64,000 nucleotides of DNA from Candidatus Amarobacillus elongatus (GCA_016703545.1 JADJBX010000011.1:10540-74539); one strand, 5' to 3'. Positions 28,735 to 38,981 are shown, counted from the first letter of the stretch. The notes: generated from the letters alone by a model not told the origin. Made by a program: numbers and translations.

Positions 28735-28762
28735 AAACGCCCCCGGAAGTCCGGGGGCGTCG
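28735..28762 (-). terminator. Terminator after groEL
   Basis: Perfect 11-bp inverted repeat (28737-28747 with 28750-28760) followed on the minus strand by TTCGTTGG after the stem, about 45 bp beyond the groEL stop. It ends the groES-groEL transcript. Confidence 0.8.
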
Positions 28763-28805
28763 TTCGTTCGCGGGATTGGGCCGGGCGCGGTGCCCGGCGA
28801 AGCCC

Positions 28806-30428
<1,623 letters not shown>

Positions 30429-30530
30429 GGGTTCCTTCTTTCCTTCGAACAGTCCGCCAGAGACAGCGACGCAGGCCCCCGGTGCGCGCGGCAATCAACC
30501 GGCGCGGGGCCTGCGTGCGAAAGGCGAAAC

Positions 30531-30857
30531 CTAGACGACGAGCTTCGCGAGGATGTCCTTGTCGTTCAGCACGATGTAGTCCTCGCCATCGAGCTTGATC
30601 TCCGTGCCCGTGTACTTCGCATACAGGATGCGATCGCCGACTTCCACGTCCAGCGGCACGCGCTTGCCATCGTCGTCCAGCCGGCCCGGGCCAACGGCCA
30701 CGACTTCGCCCTGCTGGGGCTTCTCCTTGGCGGTGTCCGGGATCACCAGGCCGCTGGCAGTCACTTCTTCCTGCTTGAGCGGGGTAATCACGATGCGGTC
30801 CGCCAGCGGGACAAGCTTGGTCTTCGCCTTGGGGGCGGCGGCAGCCTTTGCAGCCAT
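30531..30857 (-). CDS. groS: Co-chaperonin GroES (Hsp10)
   Basis: 108 residues, slightly longer than usual because of an N-terminal Ala/Lys extension (MAAKAAAAPKAKTK). Core: LVPLADRIVITPLKQEEVTA, SGLVIPDTAKEKPQQGEVVA, the mobile loop between them, and YTGTEIKLDGEDYIVLNDKD. It forms the heptameric lid of GroEL. AGGAGG precedes the ATG. First gene of the heat-shock operon. Confidence 0.98.
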   Translation of the reverse strand: MAAKAAAAPKAKTKLVPLADRIVITPLKQEEVTASGLVIPDTAKEKPQQGEVVAVGPGRLDDDGKRVPLDVEVGDRILYAKYTGTEIKLDGEDYIVLNDKDILAKLVV

Positions 30858-30902
30858 GGGAATCCTCCTGAGAGTGGGTGGTGAGTGTTTGCGATGCCGA
30901 TA

Positions 30903-30929
30903 TTAGCACTCTCCCGGGGTGAGTGCTAG
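30903..30929 (-). promoter_or_regulatory. CIRCE operator of groES-groEL
   Basis: TTAGCACTC, nine bases, GAGTGCTAG: 8 of 9 positions of each arm match the CIRCE inverted repeat bound by HrcA. It lies 45-70 bp before groES and overlaps a TAATAT -10 box, so HrcA would block transcription until heat shock. The hrcA gene is not in the window. Confidence 0.95.
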
Positions 30930-30958
30930 CCCGCTCCCAACCCCCGCCTTCGCCCCCT

Positions 30959-31393
30959 TCACCCCCGCGGGTACAGCACCATCTGCGTGCACCGGAACAG
31001 CGCCATCGGCTTTCCCCCGCCGTCCACCACTTCCGCGTCCCACACCTGCGTCATTCGTCCCCCGTGCAGCAGCGTCGCCCGCGCCCGGATCGTCCCCTCG
31101 CGCGTCGTCCCGAGGAAGTTGCTCTTCAGTTCAATCGTCGTGAAGCCGGTCGCGCCCTCCGGCAGGCTCGCCACGCAGCCGTACCCCGCCAGCGTGTCCG
31201 CGAGCCCGATGACCGTCGCCGCGTGCAGAAAGCCGTTCGGCGCCACGTGGTACGGCCGCACCGCGATCTCGCCCTCAGCGAAGCCCGGGCCGATCGCCGT
31301 CACGCGAATGTCGATGTGCCCGGGCAGGCGGCCCTGGCTGCGTTCGTTCCACCCCTCGGCGGTCGTCGGGTATGCCGGTTGCGTCGGTTGCAT
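30959..31393 (-). CDS. PaaI-type hotdog thioesterase
   Basis: 144 residues. Single 4HBT/hotdog domain: VRPYHVAPNGFLHAATVIGL, ADTLAGYGCVASLPEG, TTIELKSNFLGTTREGTIRA, HGGRMTQVWDAEVVDGGGKP. The Asn-Gly-phi-His segment is the usual active-site helix start of the PaaI group, which hydrolyses aryl- or acyl-CoA. The ATG at 31393 lies six bases after TAGGCT, without a Shine-Dalgarno, so probably leaderless. Substrate unknown. Confidence 0.85.
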   Translation of the reverse strand: MQPTQPAYPTTAEGWNERSQGRLPGHIDIRVTAIGPGFAEGEIAVRPYHVAPNGFLHAATVIGLADTLAGYGCVASLPEGATGFTTIELKSNFLGTTREGTIRARATLLHGGRMTQVWDAEVVDGGGKPMALFRCTQMVLYPRG

Positions 31394-31479
31394 CCCCGAA
31401 GCCTACGGGACCCGGCCCGCCCATCGCACGCCGCCGGCACGCCCGCACCGTCGCCGGCGCCCGCCACCTTCCCGCTGCC

Positions 31480-31809
31480 TCAGTTCCGCCCGAGGTCGCC
31501 CAGGTTGAAGGTGTTGTCGTCGTCGTCGTCATCCGTGTCGCTGTCGCTGTAGACGCCCGCCGGGCTCCCCCGCCACACGCTGACGATGAAGTCCTCGCGG
31601 TACGGGTCGGCGGTCATCACGAGCCGCTCGTCGATGGCGTCGATGAGCTCCTGGATCCGCTCCTCATTCGCATCCGCCGTCGTACAGAGCGTGGCGTGCA
31701 CGTTCGCCCCCTGGTAGTGGATATCCACCCGGCCGATGATGCCGCCGTCTTCCAGGAGCATGTACGCCTCGGAGTGAGGCGTCCGGGATTCGCGTTCGAA
31801 GTCAATCAC
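31480..31809 (-). CDS. Hypothetical acidic protein coupled to proA
   Basis: 109 residues from a GTG that overlaps the proA stop by four bases (GTGA). Mixed alpha/beta body (EAYMLLEDGGIIGRVDIHYQ, ANVHATLCTTADANEERIQE, LIDAIDERLVMTADPYREDF, IVSVWRG) and a very acidic tail (DSDTDDDDDDNTF). I do not recognise the family. The coupling suggests it is made with ProA; the acidic tail may be disordered. Confidence 0.75.
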   Translation of the reverse strand: MIDFERESRTPHSEAYMLLEDGGIIGRVDIHYQGANVHATLCTTADANEERIQELIDAIDERLVMTADPYREDFIVSVWRGSPAGVYSDSDTDDDDDDNTFNLGDLGRN

Positions 31810-33089
31810 AGCGGCCGCACCTGCCCTCTTCCCATGATGATCCACTTATAGCTTGTCAGTTCCCGAAGGCCCATCGGCCCCCGGGCATGCATTTTCTGGG
31901 TCGAAATGCCCACTTCCGCGCCGAGCCCGAACTGCGCGCCGTCCGTGAACTGCGTGCTCGCGTTCACGTACACCGCCGCCGAATCGACCTCGTCGAGGAA
32001 CCGCATCGTATTCGCGTAGCTGTCGCTCAGGATGGCGTCGCTGTGGTGGCTGCCGTACCGCTCGATGTGCGCGATCGCCTCGTCCATGGCGTCGACGATG
32101 CGCACGCCCACCCGCATCGCGAGGTGCTCGGTCCGCCACGTCTCCTCCGTCGCCGCCTCCACCAGCAGCCCCACCGTGGCGGAGGCCGAAAGCAGCGCGC
32201 TCGCCCGCTCGTCCGCGATGAACGTCACCGTCGCGCCCCACTTCGCCGCCATCCGGCCCAGGAACGCCGGCGCCACCGCGCGGTGCACGAGCAGCGTGTC
32301 CACCGCGTTGCAGATGCTGTACCGCCGCGTCTTGGCGTTGTGCACCACGTTCTCCGCGAGGTCCAGGTCCACATCGTCGTCGACGTAGATCTGCACCACC
32401 GCGTCCCCGTGCGCGACCACCGGCATCGTCGCGTTCATGCGCACGTACTCGATGAGCTGCGCGCCGCCCCGCGGCACCACCAGGTCGATCAGGTCGTGCG
32501 CCTTCAGCAGGTCGTCCACCAGCGCGCGATCCGGGTCGGCGACCACCTGCACCGCCTCGGCCGGCACCTCCGTGCGCGAAAGCGCGCGCTGCACCAGCTC
32601 CCCGAGGGCGGCGTTGCTGTGGCGCGCTTCCTTCCCGCCCCGCAACAGCGAGGCGTTCCCACTCTTCAGGCAGAGCGCGGCGATATCGATCGTCACGTTC
32701 GGCCGCGATTCGTAAATCGTCGCCACCACGCCCAGGGGCACCCGCCGCCGCGCGATCTGCAGCCCGTTCGGCAGGGTGCGCGCATCGAACACCTCGCCTA
32801 CGGGGTCCGGCAGCGCCGCCACCGTGCGCGTGTCGCTCGCGATCTGGTTCAGCCGTGCCGGGTTGAGCGTCAGGCGGTCGATGTAGTAGGCATCGAGGCC
32901 GTTTTCGGCCGCCGCGGCGAGGTCGCGCGCGTTCGCCGTGAGCACCGCCTCCTGCTCCGTTTCGAGCAGCTCGGCGATGCCCAGCAGCGCGGCGTTGCGC
33001 TGCGCCGTGGAGAGCGTCGCGAGGCGGCGGGCGGCGGCGCGCGCGGCAGCCGCGCGTTCGCGGATCAGGGAAGGCGCCGTCATCGTCAT
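31806..33089 (-). CDS. proA: Gamma-glutamyl phosphate reductase
   Basis: 427 residues. Makes glutamate-5-semialdehyde from gamma-glutamyl phosphate with NADPH in proline synthesis. Aldehyde-dehydrogenase fold: RRVPLGVVATIYESRPNVTI, DIAALCLKSGNASLLRGGKE, catalytic Cys in YSICNAVDTLLVHR, GLGAEVGISTQKMHARGPMG at the C-terminus. The ATG at 33089 is six bases after TACACT (leaderless type). proB is not adjacent. Confidence 0.96.
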   Translation of the reverse strand: MTMTAPSLIRERAAAARAAARRLATLSTAQRNAALLGIAELLETEQEAVLTANARDLAAAAENGLDAYYIDRLTLNPARLNQIASDTRTVAALPDPVGEVFDARTLPNGLQIARRRVPLGVVATIYESRPNVTIDIAALCLKSGNASLLRGGKEARHSNAALGELVQRALSRTEVPAEAVQVVADPDRALVDDLLKAHDLIDLVVPRGGAQLIEYVRMNATMPVVAHGDAVVQIYVDDDVDLDLAENVVHNAKTRRYSICNAVDTLLVHRAVAPAFLGRMAAKWGATVTFIADERASALLSASATVGLLVEAATEETWRTEHLAMRVGVRIVDAMDEAIAHIERYGSHHSDAILSDSYANTMRFLDEVDSAAVYVNASTQFTDGAQFGLGAEVGISTQKMHARGPMGLRELTSYKWIIMGRGQVRPL

Positions 33090-33186
33090 GCCCGCAGTGT
33101 ACCGCACCCGCACCACCGCCCCCGGGGGACGCGCGTTAGCCCGCGACGGTCGACACTGCCTGCAACTGCCCGCCCGGAGGAACCCC

Positions 33187-33372
33187 ATGACCCGTTGGGA
33201 ATACGCATCCATCCTCGTCGATGCCCCGGCCTCCAAGACCACCCTCGATGACCTCGGCGCCCAGGGCTGGGAGCTCGTCTCCGTTCTCCAGGGCCACACC
33301 TCCAGCCAGATCCTCTACGTCTTCAAGCGCCCCCTCACCACCGACCCCGTGCTCGCCGCCGGCTCCGTCTGA
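33187..33372 (+). CDS. DUF4177-like small protein
   Basis: 61 residues: MTRWEYASILVDAPASKTTL, DDLGAQGWELVSVLQGHTSS, QILYVFKRPL. The pattern WEY followed by LxxLGAQGWELVS is that of DUF4177. GGAGG precedes the ATG. Function unknown. Its 3' end overlaps the end of the convergent gene as the sequence stands. Confidence 0.75.
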   Translation: MTRWEYASILVDAPASKTTLDDLGAQGWELVSVLQGHTSSQILYVFKRPLTTDPVLAAGSV

Positions 33373-34070
33373 GCGCTACTTCGGCCACGCGCCGGCGCCT
33401 CGATCCACCACCCCACCGAGCCCCAGCCGCGCGCGTCCTTCGTCAGCGTCCCCGCGACCGATCCGTCGCGCGCGAGCAGCCAGACCTCGCTTTCCTCGTA
33501 CCCACTCCGCGGCTTCTGGTAGAAGAGCACCATCCAGCGGCTGTCCGGCGACCACGAAACCACCTGCGGCAGGTGGTTCTTCGATGTGTCGAAGTCCGCG
33601 ACCATGTGCCGCTGCCCGTTCTCCGTCACCCAGATCTCGCCATCTTCGAACGCCGTCGCGAACGTGCCATCCGGCGCCGTGCCGTAGGGGCCGAATGGCT
33701 TGTCCGGAGTCGCGGTCCCCGAGCGGGTGGCCTCGCCGGTTTCGATGTTCACGGTCACGCGCTGCGGCCCCGGCGCGGCGTACTCGACGTACATGATTGT
33801 CTTCGCATCGACCCAATTGAGCGGCGAACCGCCTGTCGCCGGGCCACCGGGGCAGTACGCCTGCTTCCGCGTGGCGCCCGAAGCCGCGCCCACGACAATG
33901 CAGTTGTCCGTGTCCCACCACGCGATCATGCCGGGGATGGCGGGGTTCGGGTTCTCCTGGAGCGAAGGCGGCGAAGGGTCGTACCGCCCGAACTGCAACA
34001 CCACGACCACGAGCACGAGCAGCGCCGCCACCCCTCCGAGGATGCCCGCCACGTACGCCCGCTGCCTCAC
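33315..34070 (-). CDS. Membrane-anchored WD/propeller-like hypothetical protein
   Basis: 251 residues as read. GTG 34070 overlaps the DUF2157 stop (GTGA) and has GGAGG upstream. One N-terminal membrane helix (VAGILGGVAALLVLVVVVLQ) precedes an extracellular domain with propeller-like strands (NWVDAKTIMYVEYAAPGPQR, SWSPDSRWMVLFYQKPRSG, SEVWLLARDGSVAGTLTKDA). The last 24 or so residues look unnatural and run over the convergent small gene; a single extra G near 33395 would end the protein in AWPK at 33376 with no overlap, so a base may be missing. Family not recognised. Confidence 0.65.
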   Translation of the reverse strand: MRQRAYVAGILGGVAALLVLVVVVLQFGRYDPSPPSLQENPNPAIPGMIAWWDTDNCIVVGAASGATRKQAYCPGGPATGGSPLNWVDAKTIMYVEYAAPGPQRVTVNIETGEATRSGTATPDKPFGPYGTAPDGTFATAFEDGEIWVTENGQRHMVADFDTSKNHLPQVVSWSPDSRWMVLFYQKPRSGYEESEVWLLARDGSVAGTLTKDARGWGSVGWWIEAPARGRSSAQTEPAASTGSVVRGRLKT

Positions 34071-35047
34071 GCGGCCAACCTCCGCCCGCGAATCGCCTTT
34101 CGCGCCTGTGCCAGCACCAGCACCCCGGCGACGAGCACGCCCCCGCTCAGGATGAGTGCCACCGGCGCCCCCAGCTCCGGCGCGAAGTGGCGAAAGAAGA
34201 ACGTCACCAGCCCCACGAAGATCGCGCCCACCCCCAGGACCATGTACACGAACGCCGCCCGCGCCACGCTGAGCGCCGCCAGCGCCGCACCCACGGCGAT
34301 GATCACGAGCTGCACCAGCGCCATATCCGAGGCGACCCCGAAGATGAACGGCCCGATCACCGCCAGCCCCGCGAACACCAGCCGCGCCGACGGCCTCGGC
34401 GCAAGCCACCCGGCTTCGGCCAGCGCCACGCCCGCCGCCCCAAACAGCATCACCGCGAAGCCCCAGAGACCGGTGCTGAAGTCGTCTGGCCAGTTGCCGA
34501 TGGCGATGCCCAGGAAAAAGAGGCTCCCGCCCATCGCCAGCACCTGCGGATGCGCCGGCGAAAACACCCACAGCGTCGCCGCGACCGCCACCGAGCCCGC
34601 GCCCACGAGCAGCAGCACGTACGGCTCCGGATCGTCCCCGAACCCCGGCCCGTACTCCTCCGCTCCGATGGCGAACGTTGCCGCCGCCAGCGCCGTGGCC
34701 ACGAACCACGCGACCGTCCCCGCGCGCCGGATGCTTCCCTCGTCGGAGCGGAGCATGGCCCCGCCCGCGAGCAGCGCGAGCACGCAGGGCACCCCCGCCA
34801 CCGCCATCCGCGACCACGGCCGCAGTTCGCTCCACTGCATCGCCACGAGCACGATGATGCCCGCCGCGGCCGCCGCCAGCCCCAGGTAGAGCAGCGCCTC
34901 CAGCGCGCCCGGACGTTCGCCCGCATCGCCCGCCGCCGCGGCCCGCTCGCCCGCGTGTTCACGTTCGAAGGCGGCAATGCGCCCGGCCGCGGCCTCGTCG
35001 ATGAGGCCCGCCTCCCGCCATCGCCGGAGATGTTCGCCCGCGTCCAT
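34067..35047 (-). CDS. DUF2157 multi-pass membrane protein
   Basis: 326 residues. A cytoplasmic N-terminal helical segment (LRRWREAGLIDEAAAGRIAA) typical of DUF2157 is followed by about ten membrane helices (ALLYLGLAAAAAGIIVLVAM, AVAGVPCVLALLAGGAML, and on to VALILSGGVLVAGVLVLAQA). Function unknown. ATG 35047 lies eight bases after TAGGAT (leaderless type). Coupled to the next gene by a four-base overlap. Confidence 0.85.
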   Translation of the reverse strand: MDAGEHLRRWREAGLIDEAAAGRIAAFEREHAGERAAAAGDAGERPGALEALLYLGLAAAAAGIIVLVAMQWSELRPWSRMAVAGVPCVLALLAGGAMLRSDEGSIRRAGTVAWFVATALAAATFAIGAEEYGPGFGDDPEPYVLLLVGAGSVAVAATLWVFSPAHPQVLAMGGSLFFLGIAIGNWPDDFSTGLWGFAVMLFGAAGVALAEAGWLAPRPSARLVFAGLAVIGPFIFGVASDMALVQLVIIAVGAALAALSVARAAFVYMVLGVGAIFVGLVTFFFRHFAPELGAPVALILSGGVLVAGVLVLAQARKAIRGRRLAA

Positions 35048-35111
35048 CGCGCCCCATCCTACGCGACCGCCACAACCGGCGAAGGGCCACGCCGGCCGTT
35101 ACCATTCGGCC

Positions 35112-35924
35112 ATGGAGCTCAAGGCCACCACCTACGCCGTCCAGGACCGCATCGCCACCATCACCCTCAACCGGCCCCATCGCCTGAACGCGTGGACCGG
35201 CCGCATGCACACCGAGTACCGCTGGGCGCTGCAGGAAGCCGAGAACGATGAGAGCGTGCGCGTCGTCATCGTCACGGGCGCCGGCCGGGGCTTCTGCGCC
35301 GGCGCCGATTCCCAGGCGCTCGAAGGCCACATCGAAAAGGGCGGCTACGACAGCGGCCTTCGCGGCGAGGTGGCCAGCCCCGGCTACGGCATCCGCCCCG
35401 AATTCGATGCCACCTTCGCCTACCATTTCGGGCTCGCAAAGCCCGTCATCGCCGCCATCAACGGCCCCGCCGCCGGCGTCGGCCTCGTTCTCGCCTGCTT
35501 CGCCGACCTCCGCTTCGCCGCCCGCGGCGCGAAGCTCACCACCGCGCACGGCAAGCTCGGCCTGCCCGCCGAATACGGCCTCGCGTGGCTCCTGCCGCGC
35601 ATCATCGGCCTCACCCACGCCGCCGACCTCCTCCTCTCCAGCCGCGTCGTGCTCGCCGAGGAAGCCGCCGCCATGGGGCTCGTAAACCGCGTCTGCGAAC
35701 CCGAGACCCTGCTCGACGAGTGCCGCGACTACGCCCGCACCCTCGCGCACTCCGTCTCCCCCGCGTCCCTGCGCGAATCGAAGCGCGCCATCTACGCCGG
35801 CCTCCACCAGGACGCTGCCACCGCCGTCCGCGAAAGCGAAGCCCTCCTCGAACGGATGATGCGCGAGCCCGACTTTCGCGAAGGCGTCGCCGCCCTCGCC
35901 GGCAAGCGCCCGCCCGCGTTCTGA
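35112..35924 (+). CDS. Enoyl-CoA hydratase/isomerase family protein
   Basis: 270 residues. Crotonase fold: ITLNRPHRLNAWTGRMHTEY, oxyanion-hole loop GAGRGFCAGADSQALEGH, NGPAAGVGLVLACFADLRFA, GLPAEYGLAWLLPRIIGLTH with the catalytic Glu position in AEYGLAW. The C-terminal trimerisation helix is present. It likely acts in beta-oxidation or a CoA side pathway; the substrate is unknown. ATG 35112 lies six bases after TACCAT. Just upstream of a TetR gene. Confidence 0.9.
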   Translation: MELKATTYAVQDRIATITLNRPHRLNAWTGRMHTEYRWALQEAENDESVRVVIVTGAGRGFCAGADSQALEGHIEKGGYDSGLRGEVASPGYGIRPEFDATFAYHFGLAKPVIAAINGPAAGVGLVLACFADLRFAARGAKLTTAHGKLGLPAEYGLAWLLPRIIGLTHAADLLLSSRVVLAEEAAAMGLVNRVCEPETLLDECRDYARTLAHSVSPASLRESKRAIYAGLHQDAATAVRESEALLERMMREPDFREGVAALAGKRPPAF

Positions 35925-36018
35925 TCCGCGGAGCGGCCCGCGTCCCTCGAACCCGGCGCGTTCCCGGCGCGACGTGCGACAATACGGAGCGTCACGAACG
36001 TCACCGGCGGAGGAAGCT

Positions 36019-36654
36019 GTGCCCAAAGTCCCCGAGGCCTACCTGGAAGCGCGTCGCAGCGCAATCCTCGAGGCCGCTCGCCGCGCGTTCACGCGCAAGG
36101 GCACGCAGACCACCACGATGGTCGAAATCGCCGAGGAGGCAGGCCTCACCCCCGGCGCCATTTACCGCTACTTCCCCAACAAAGAGCGGCTCATCGCCGC
36201 CTGCTTCGATGCCAACGCCGAGGACGTCATCGGCCACTGGCAGAACATCAGCCCCGATTCGGACCCCGTCGCCGCCACCCTCGACTTCGCGCGCAAAGCC
36301 GTCGAATGGCTCGATACCCCCGCCGCGCGCACCGACACGATCCTCCACCTCGAGTACGTCCTCGACATGGCTCGCACGAACGACACCGCCGGCCTCGCCG
36401 CCCTCAAGGCGGAAAACGACCGCATCGTCGGCGACGTCGAGGAGCGCGTGCGCGCCGCGCAGGCCGCCGGCGGCCTCCCCCACACCGTCGACGCCCGCCG
36501 CTACGCCGGCGCCCTCTTCTCCTTCTACTGGGGACTCCGCCTCCGCCGCGTCATCGACCCAACCGTCGAGACCCAGGGCCAGCTCGAACAGCTCCTGCTC
36601 CTGTTTCTCAAGGAGCGGGCCGCTGGCGGCGAGGGGATGGTGGGAAGCCGTTAG
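36019..36654 (+). CDS. TetR-family transcriptional regulator
   Basis: 211 residues from GTG 36019 with GGAGG six bases upstream. TetR helix-turn-helix: RRSAILEAARRAFTRKGTQT, TTMVEIAEEAGLTPGAIYRY, FPNKERLIAACFDANAEDVI. The C-terminal domain (60-205) is a helical ligand pocket. It follows the enoyl-CoA hydratase on the same strand and may control it. Its stop codon lies inside the first heptamer of the adjacent repeat block (GTTAGCT at the gene end). Confidence 0.9.
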   Translation: MPKVPEAYLEARRSAILEAARRAFTRKGTQTTTMVEIAEEAGLTPGAIYRYFPNKERLIAACFDANAEDVIGHWQNISPDSDPVAATLDFARKAVEWLDTPAARTDTILHLEYVLDMARTNDTAGLAALKAENDRIVGDVEERVRAAQAAGGLPHTVDARRYAGALFSFYWGLRLRRVIDPTVETQGQLEQLLLLFLKERAAGGEGMVGSR

Positions 36655-37140
36655 CTGTTCGCCGTTCGCTGTTAGCGGCGCGTGGCGGCCGCCGCTATCG
36701 TGCGTCGGCTCTCGGCTCTCGGCTCGGCGTGACCACACGCCTGCATGGACCCACGAGGCGACCCACAAAGCCGAGCCGCGAACGGCAGCGAGCGTCCCTG
36801 CTCCCCTGCCAGGCCGTTCGCCGCTAGCGCCCCGGGCGCTGCCCGCGTTCGGCCAGCCATTCCCGCACGTGGCCACACCGACAGCCGACAGCCGACAGCC
36901 ACCAGCGCACCCCACCCCACCCACGGCCCCTAGCGCGAACGCCGCGGCACCCCGACTCCCCGCGCCAACCAGCAGCTAACCGCTACCTCCACCGGCTCCC
37001 CTGCCAGCCGTTCGCTGCTAGCGGCTGGGCGCTAGCGCCGCGAACGCTGCTCGCATTCGGCCAGCTATTCCCGCACGTGGCCACACCGACAGCCGACAGC
37101 CGACAGCCACCAGCAGCGAACCGCTAACCGCTAACCGCTT
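36650..37140. repeat. 490-bp convergent intergenic repeat block (7-bp arrays, 59-bp direct repeat, dispersed core)
   Basis: No gene is seen. Seven-base units dominate: GTTAGCT/GTTCGCC/GTTCGCT/GTTAGCG (36650-36678), GGCTCTC (36707-36725), GACAGCC in reverse sense (36880-36902 and 37088-37110) and GCTAACC (37120-37140). A 59-bp direct repeat occurs at 36848-36906 and 37056-37114 with one difference. A 38-bp core at 36764-36801 recurs (two differences) in the repeat block near 52.9 kb. The block runs from the stop of the TetR gene to within 7 bp of the convergent DedA stop. Confidence 0.9.
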
Positions 37141-37146
37141 CCACCA

Positions 37147-37815
37147 TCACTCCGCCCCCGCCTCGGCCGACGCCCGCGAGCTCTCCCGCCAGGTGCGGAA
37201 CAGGTGCCACGCCGCCGGCGCCACCGACACCGCGAGCACCCCCACCACCACCAGGATGAACACCAGGTCGATGTGCGGAACGTTCCCGAGGAAGTACCCC
37301 GTTAGCGTCATCGAGGTCACCCACGCGATGCCGCCCGTGATGTTGTAGAACGCGAACCGCCCGTAGGCCATCCCCGCCGCCCCCGCCACCGTCGGCGCGA
37401 ACGTGCGGATGAACGGCGAAAAGCGCGCCAGCACGATCGTCTTGCCGCCGTGCTTTTCGTAGAACGCCGTCGCCTTGTCCAAATGCTTCCGGTTCAGCCA
37501 GACCGAGTCTTCGCTCGTGAACAGCCTCGGGCCCGTCTTCCGCCCGATCTGGTACCCCACGGCGTCGCCCACGACGGCCGCGACGATGAGCAGCGGGATC
37601 AGCAGCCAGATGCCGTCGTGGTCCCCCACGCTCAGCGTCCCCCGGTTGCAGAGCAGCCCGGCAGTCAGCAGCAGCGTATCGCCCGGCAGGAAGAAGCCGA
37701 TCAGCAGCCCCGTCTCCGCGAAGACGATGAGGAACAGCCCCGGCCATCCCACGGTGTTGATCAGCGATTCGATGTCCGGCATGAGCGCCAGGAAGGCCAC
37801 GGTCAGGCTCGTCAT
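37147..37815 (-). CDS. DedA family membrane protein
   Basis: 222 residues. SNARE-associated/DedA fold: FAETGLLIGFFLPGDTLLLT, VVGDAVGYQIGRKTGPRLFT, FYEKHGGKTIVLARFSPFIR, TFAPTVAGAAGMAYGRFAFY, NITGGIAWVTS. The conserved GDTLL and RFSPFIRTFAP residues are present. DedA proteins flip undecaprenyl phosphate or polyisoprenyl lipids and support membrane homeostasis. ATG 37815 lies six bases after TACGCT (leaderless type). Confidence 0.93.
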   Translation of the reverse strand: MTSLTVAFLALMPDIESLINTVGWPGLFLIVFAETGLLIGFFLPGDTLLLTAGLLCNRGTLSVGDHDGIWLLIPLLIVAAVVGDAVGYQIGRKTGPRLFTSEDSVWLNRKHLDKATAFYEKHGGKTIVLARFSPFIRTFAPTVAGAAGMAYGRFAFYNITGGIAWVTSMTLTGYFLGNVPHIDLVFILVVVGVLAVSVAPAAWHLFRTWRESSRASAEAGAE

Positions 37816-37980
37816 GCACCGAGCGTACCGGAGCGGGGAGGATGGAGGAAAGCCGCGCGCCCAAAGTGCCGCGCCGCCGCAACGCCCGCCGCCCTCCCTG
37901 CCGCGTGCTCGCCTTCGCCACCGCAACTGCGGGGATTCGCCGATGGCCCCTCGCGCCACGCCCGCTGGAGCATGACCGGG

Positions 37981-38523
37981 ATGGCGCACCGCCTGTTCAC
38001 CCGCCTCCCCTCCCTCGCCGCCCCCGCGCTCCTCGCGTGCGTCCTGGCGGCGACGGTCGCGCGCGCCGATGACCCCGCCCCCGTGCGCTCCCCGGACCCG
38101 GGCATCGTCCTCGAACCGCCGCGCGTCGTGCAGCGCGCCACCACCCTCCCCTATCGCCTCGCCCTCCCCCACCTCGGCCGCGATGGCCTCGCCCCCATCG
38201 CCCAGGACCGGTACGCGACCTCCGCCACCGCCGCCCGCACCGCCGGCTCCATCGCCATCGACACCACCGTGACCGCCAGGGATGCCGCCACCGCCCTCGT
38301 CCAGGTCGAGGTGTACGACGCCGCCAACACGCGCGTGTTCGAACAGAAGTGGGACGCCGCCGCCTTCACCCCCGGCCAGCCCCGCACCTTCCGCGCCACC
38401 TGGGATGCGCGCACCGCCCCTCGCGGCGCCTACGTCGTCCGCGTCGGCCTCTTCGCCCCCGGCGCCGGCTGGGGCGTGCTCTACCACTGGAACAACGCCG
38501 TAGCCCACTTCACCATCGAGTGA
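37981..38523 (+). CDS. Secreted hypothetical protein
   Basis: 180 residues from ATG 37981; GGAG lies about nine bases upstream, and an ATG at 37972 is also possible. Clear Sec signal (SLAAPALLACVLAATVARAD). The mature part is beta-rich (TTVTARDAATALVQVEVYDA, AFTPGQPRTFRATWDARTAP, RGAYVVRVGLFAPGAGWGVL), resembling an Ig-like or FlgD-like accessory fold. Probably an extracytoplasmic binding or accessory domain; family not named. A TACTCC-free, promoter-poor upstream shared with DedA. Confidence 0.75.
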   Translation: MAHRLFTRLPSLAAPALLACVLAATVARADDPAPVRSPDPGIVLEPPRVVQRATTLPYRLALPHLGRDGLAPIAQDRYATSATAARTAGSIAIDTTVTARDAATALVQVEVYDAANTRVFEQKWDAAAFTPGQPRTFRATWDARTAPRGAYVVRVGLFAPGAGWGVLYHWNNAVAHFTIE

Positions 38524-38569
38524 CACCCCCCGCGCACTCTTCGCCCCGCACCCGGCGCATGCTCGAAGC

Positions 38570-38953
38570 ATGGAAAGCGAAGGCACGCACGTCGTCTGGT
38601 GGGCGTTCGCCCTTGGCGGGTTCGCCGGCGGCGCCGCGCGCGTCCTCCTCGATGGCGCGTTCATCCTCCCGCGCGTCGAACGGCTCCGGGCCACCGGCCA
38701 GACCGTCGTCGTGCCCGGCTCCTTCGGGCCGCTCCTGCTGGGGCCCGTGGCCGCCTTCGTGATGGCCGGGGCGGGCGCCGGCGCCTTCGATTTCCAGGCC
38801 GCCTACGATGCCCGCGGCTTCTGGGGTCCGTTCATCGGCAGCATCCCGGCGGGCATGGGCGCCACCCTCGTCCTTTCGCAGGTAACGAAGGCGCACCTCG
38901 ACCGCGCCGCCGGACGTCTGCTCGAAAAGGCCGCCGAACCCAACGCAGGCTGA
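38570..38953 (+). CDS. Hypothetical membrane protein
   Basis: 127 residues with three hydrophobic segments (VVWWAFALGGFAGGAARVLL, FGPLLLGPVAAFVMAGAGAG, PFIGSIPAGMGATLVLSQVT). Small Gly/Ala-rich integral membrane protein, family not recognised. It lies 46 bp after the secreted protein and 28 bp before a tiny gene on the same strand, so these may form an operon. Confidence 0.7.
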   Translation: MESEGTHVVWWAFALGGFAGGAARVLLDGAFILPRVERLRATGQTVVVPGSFGPLLLGPVAAFVMAGAGAGAFDFQAAYDARGFWGPFIGSIPAGMGATLVLSQVTKAHLDRAAGRLLEKAAEPNAG

Positions 38954-38981
38954 CCCCGCCAACAGAAAAAGGAGGCACCCC

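Noticed and set aside
36650..37140. Several short frames in the repeat block considered as genes
   Set aside because: They are made of the heptamer units, lack ribosome sites and have no recognisable protein.
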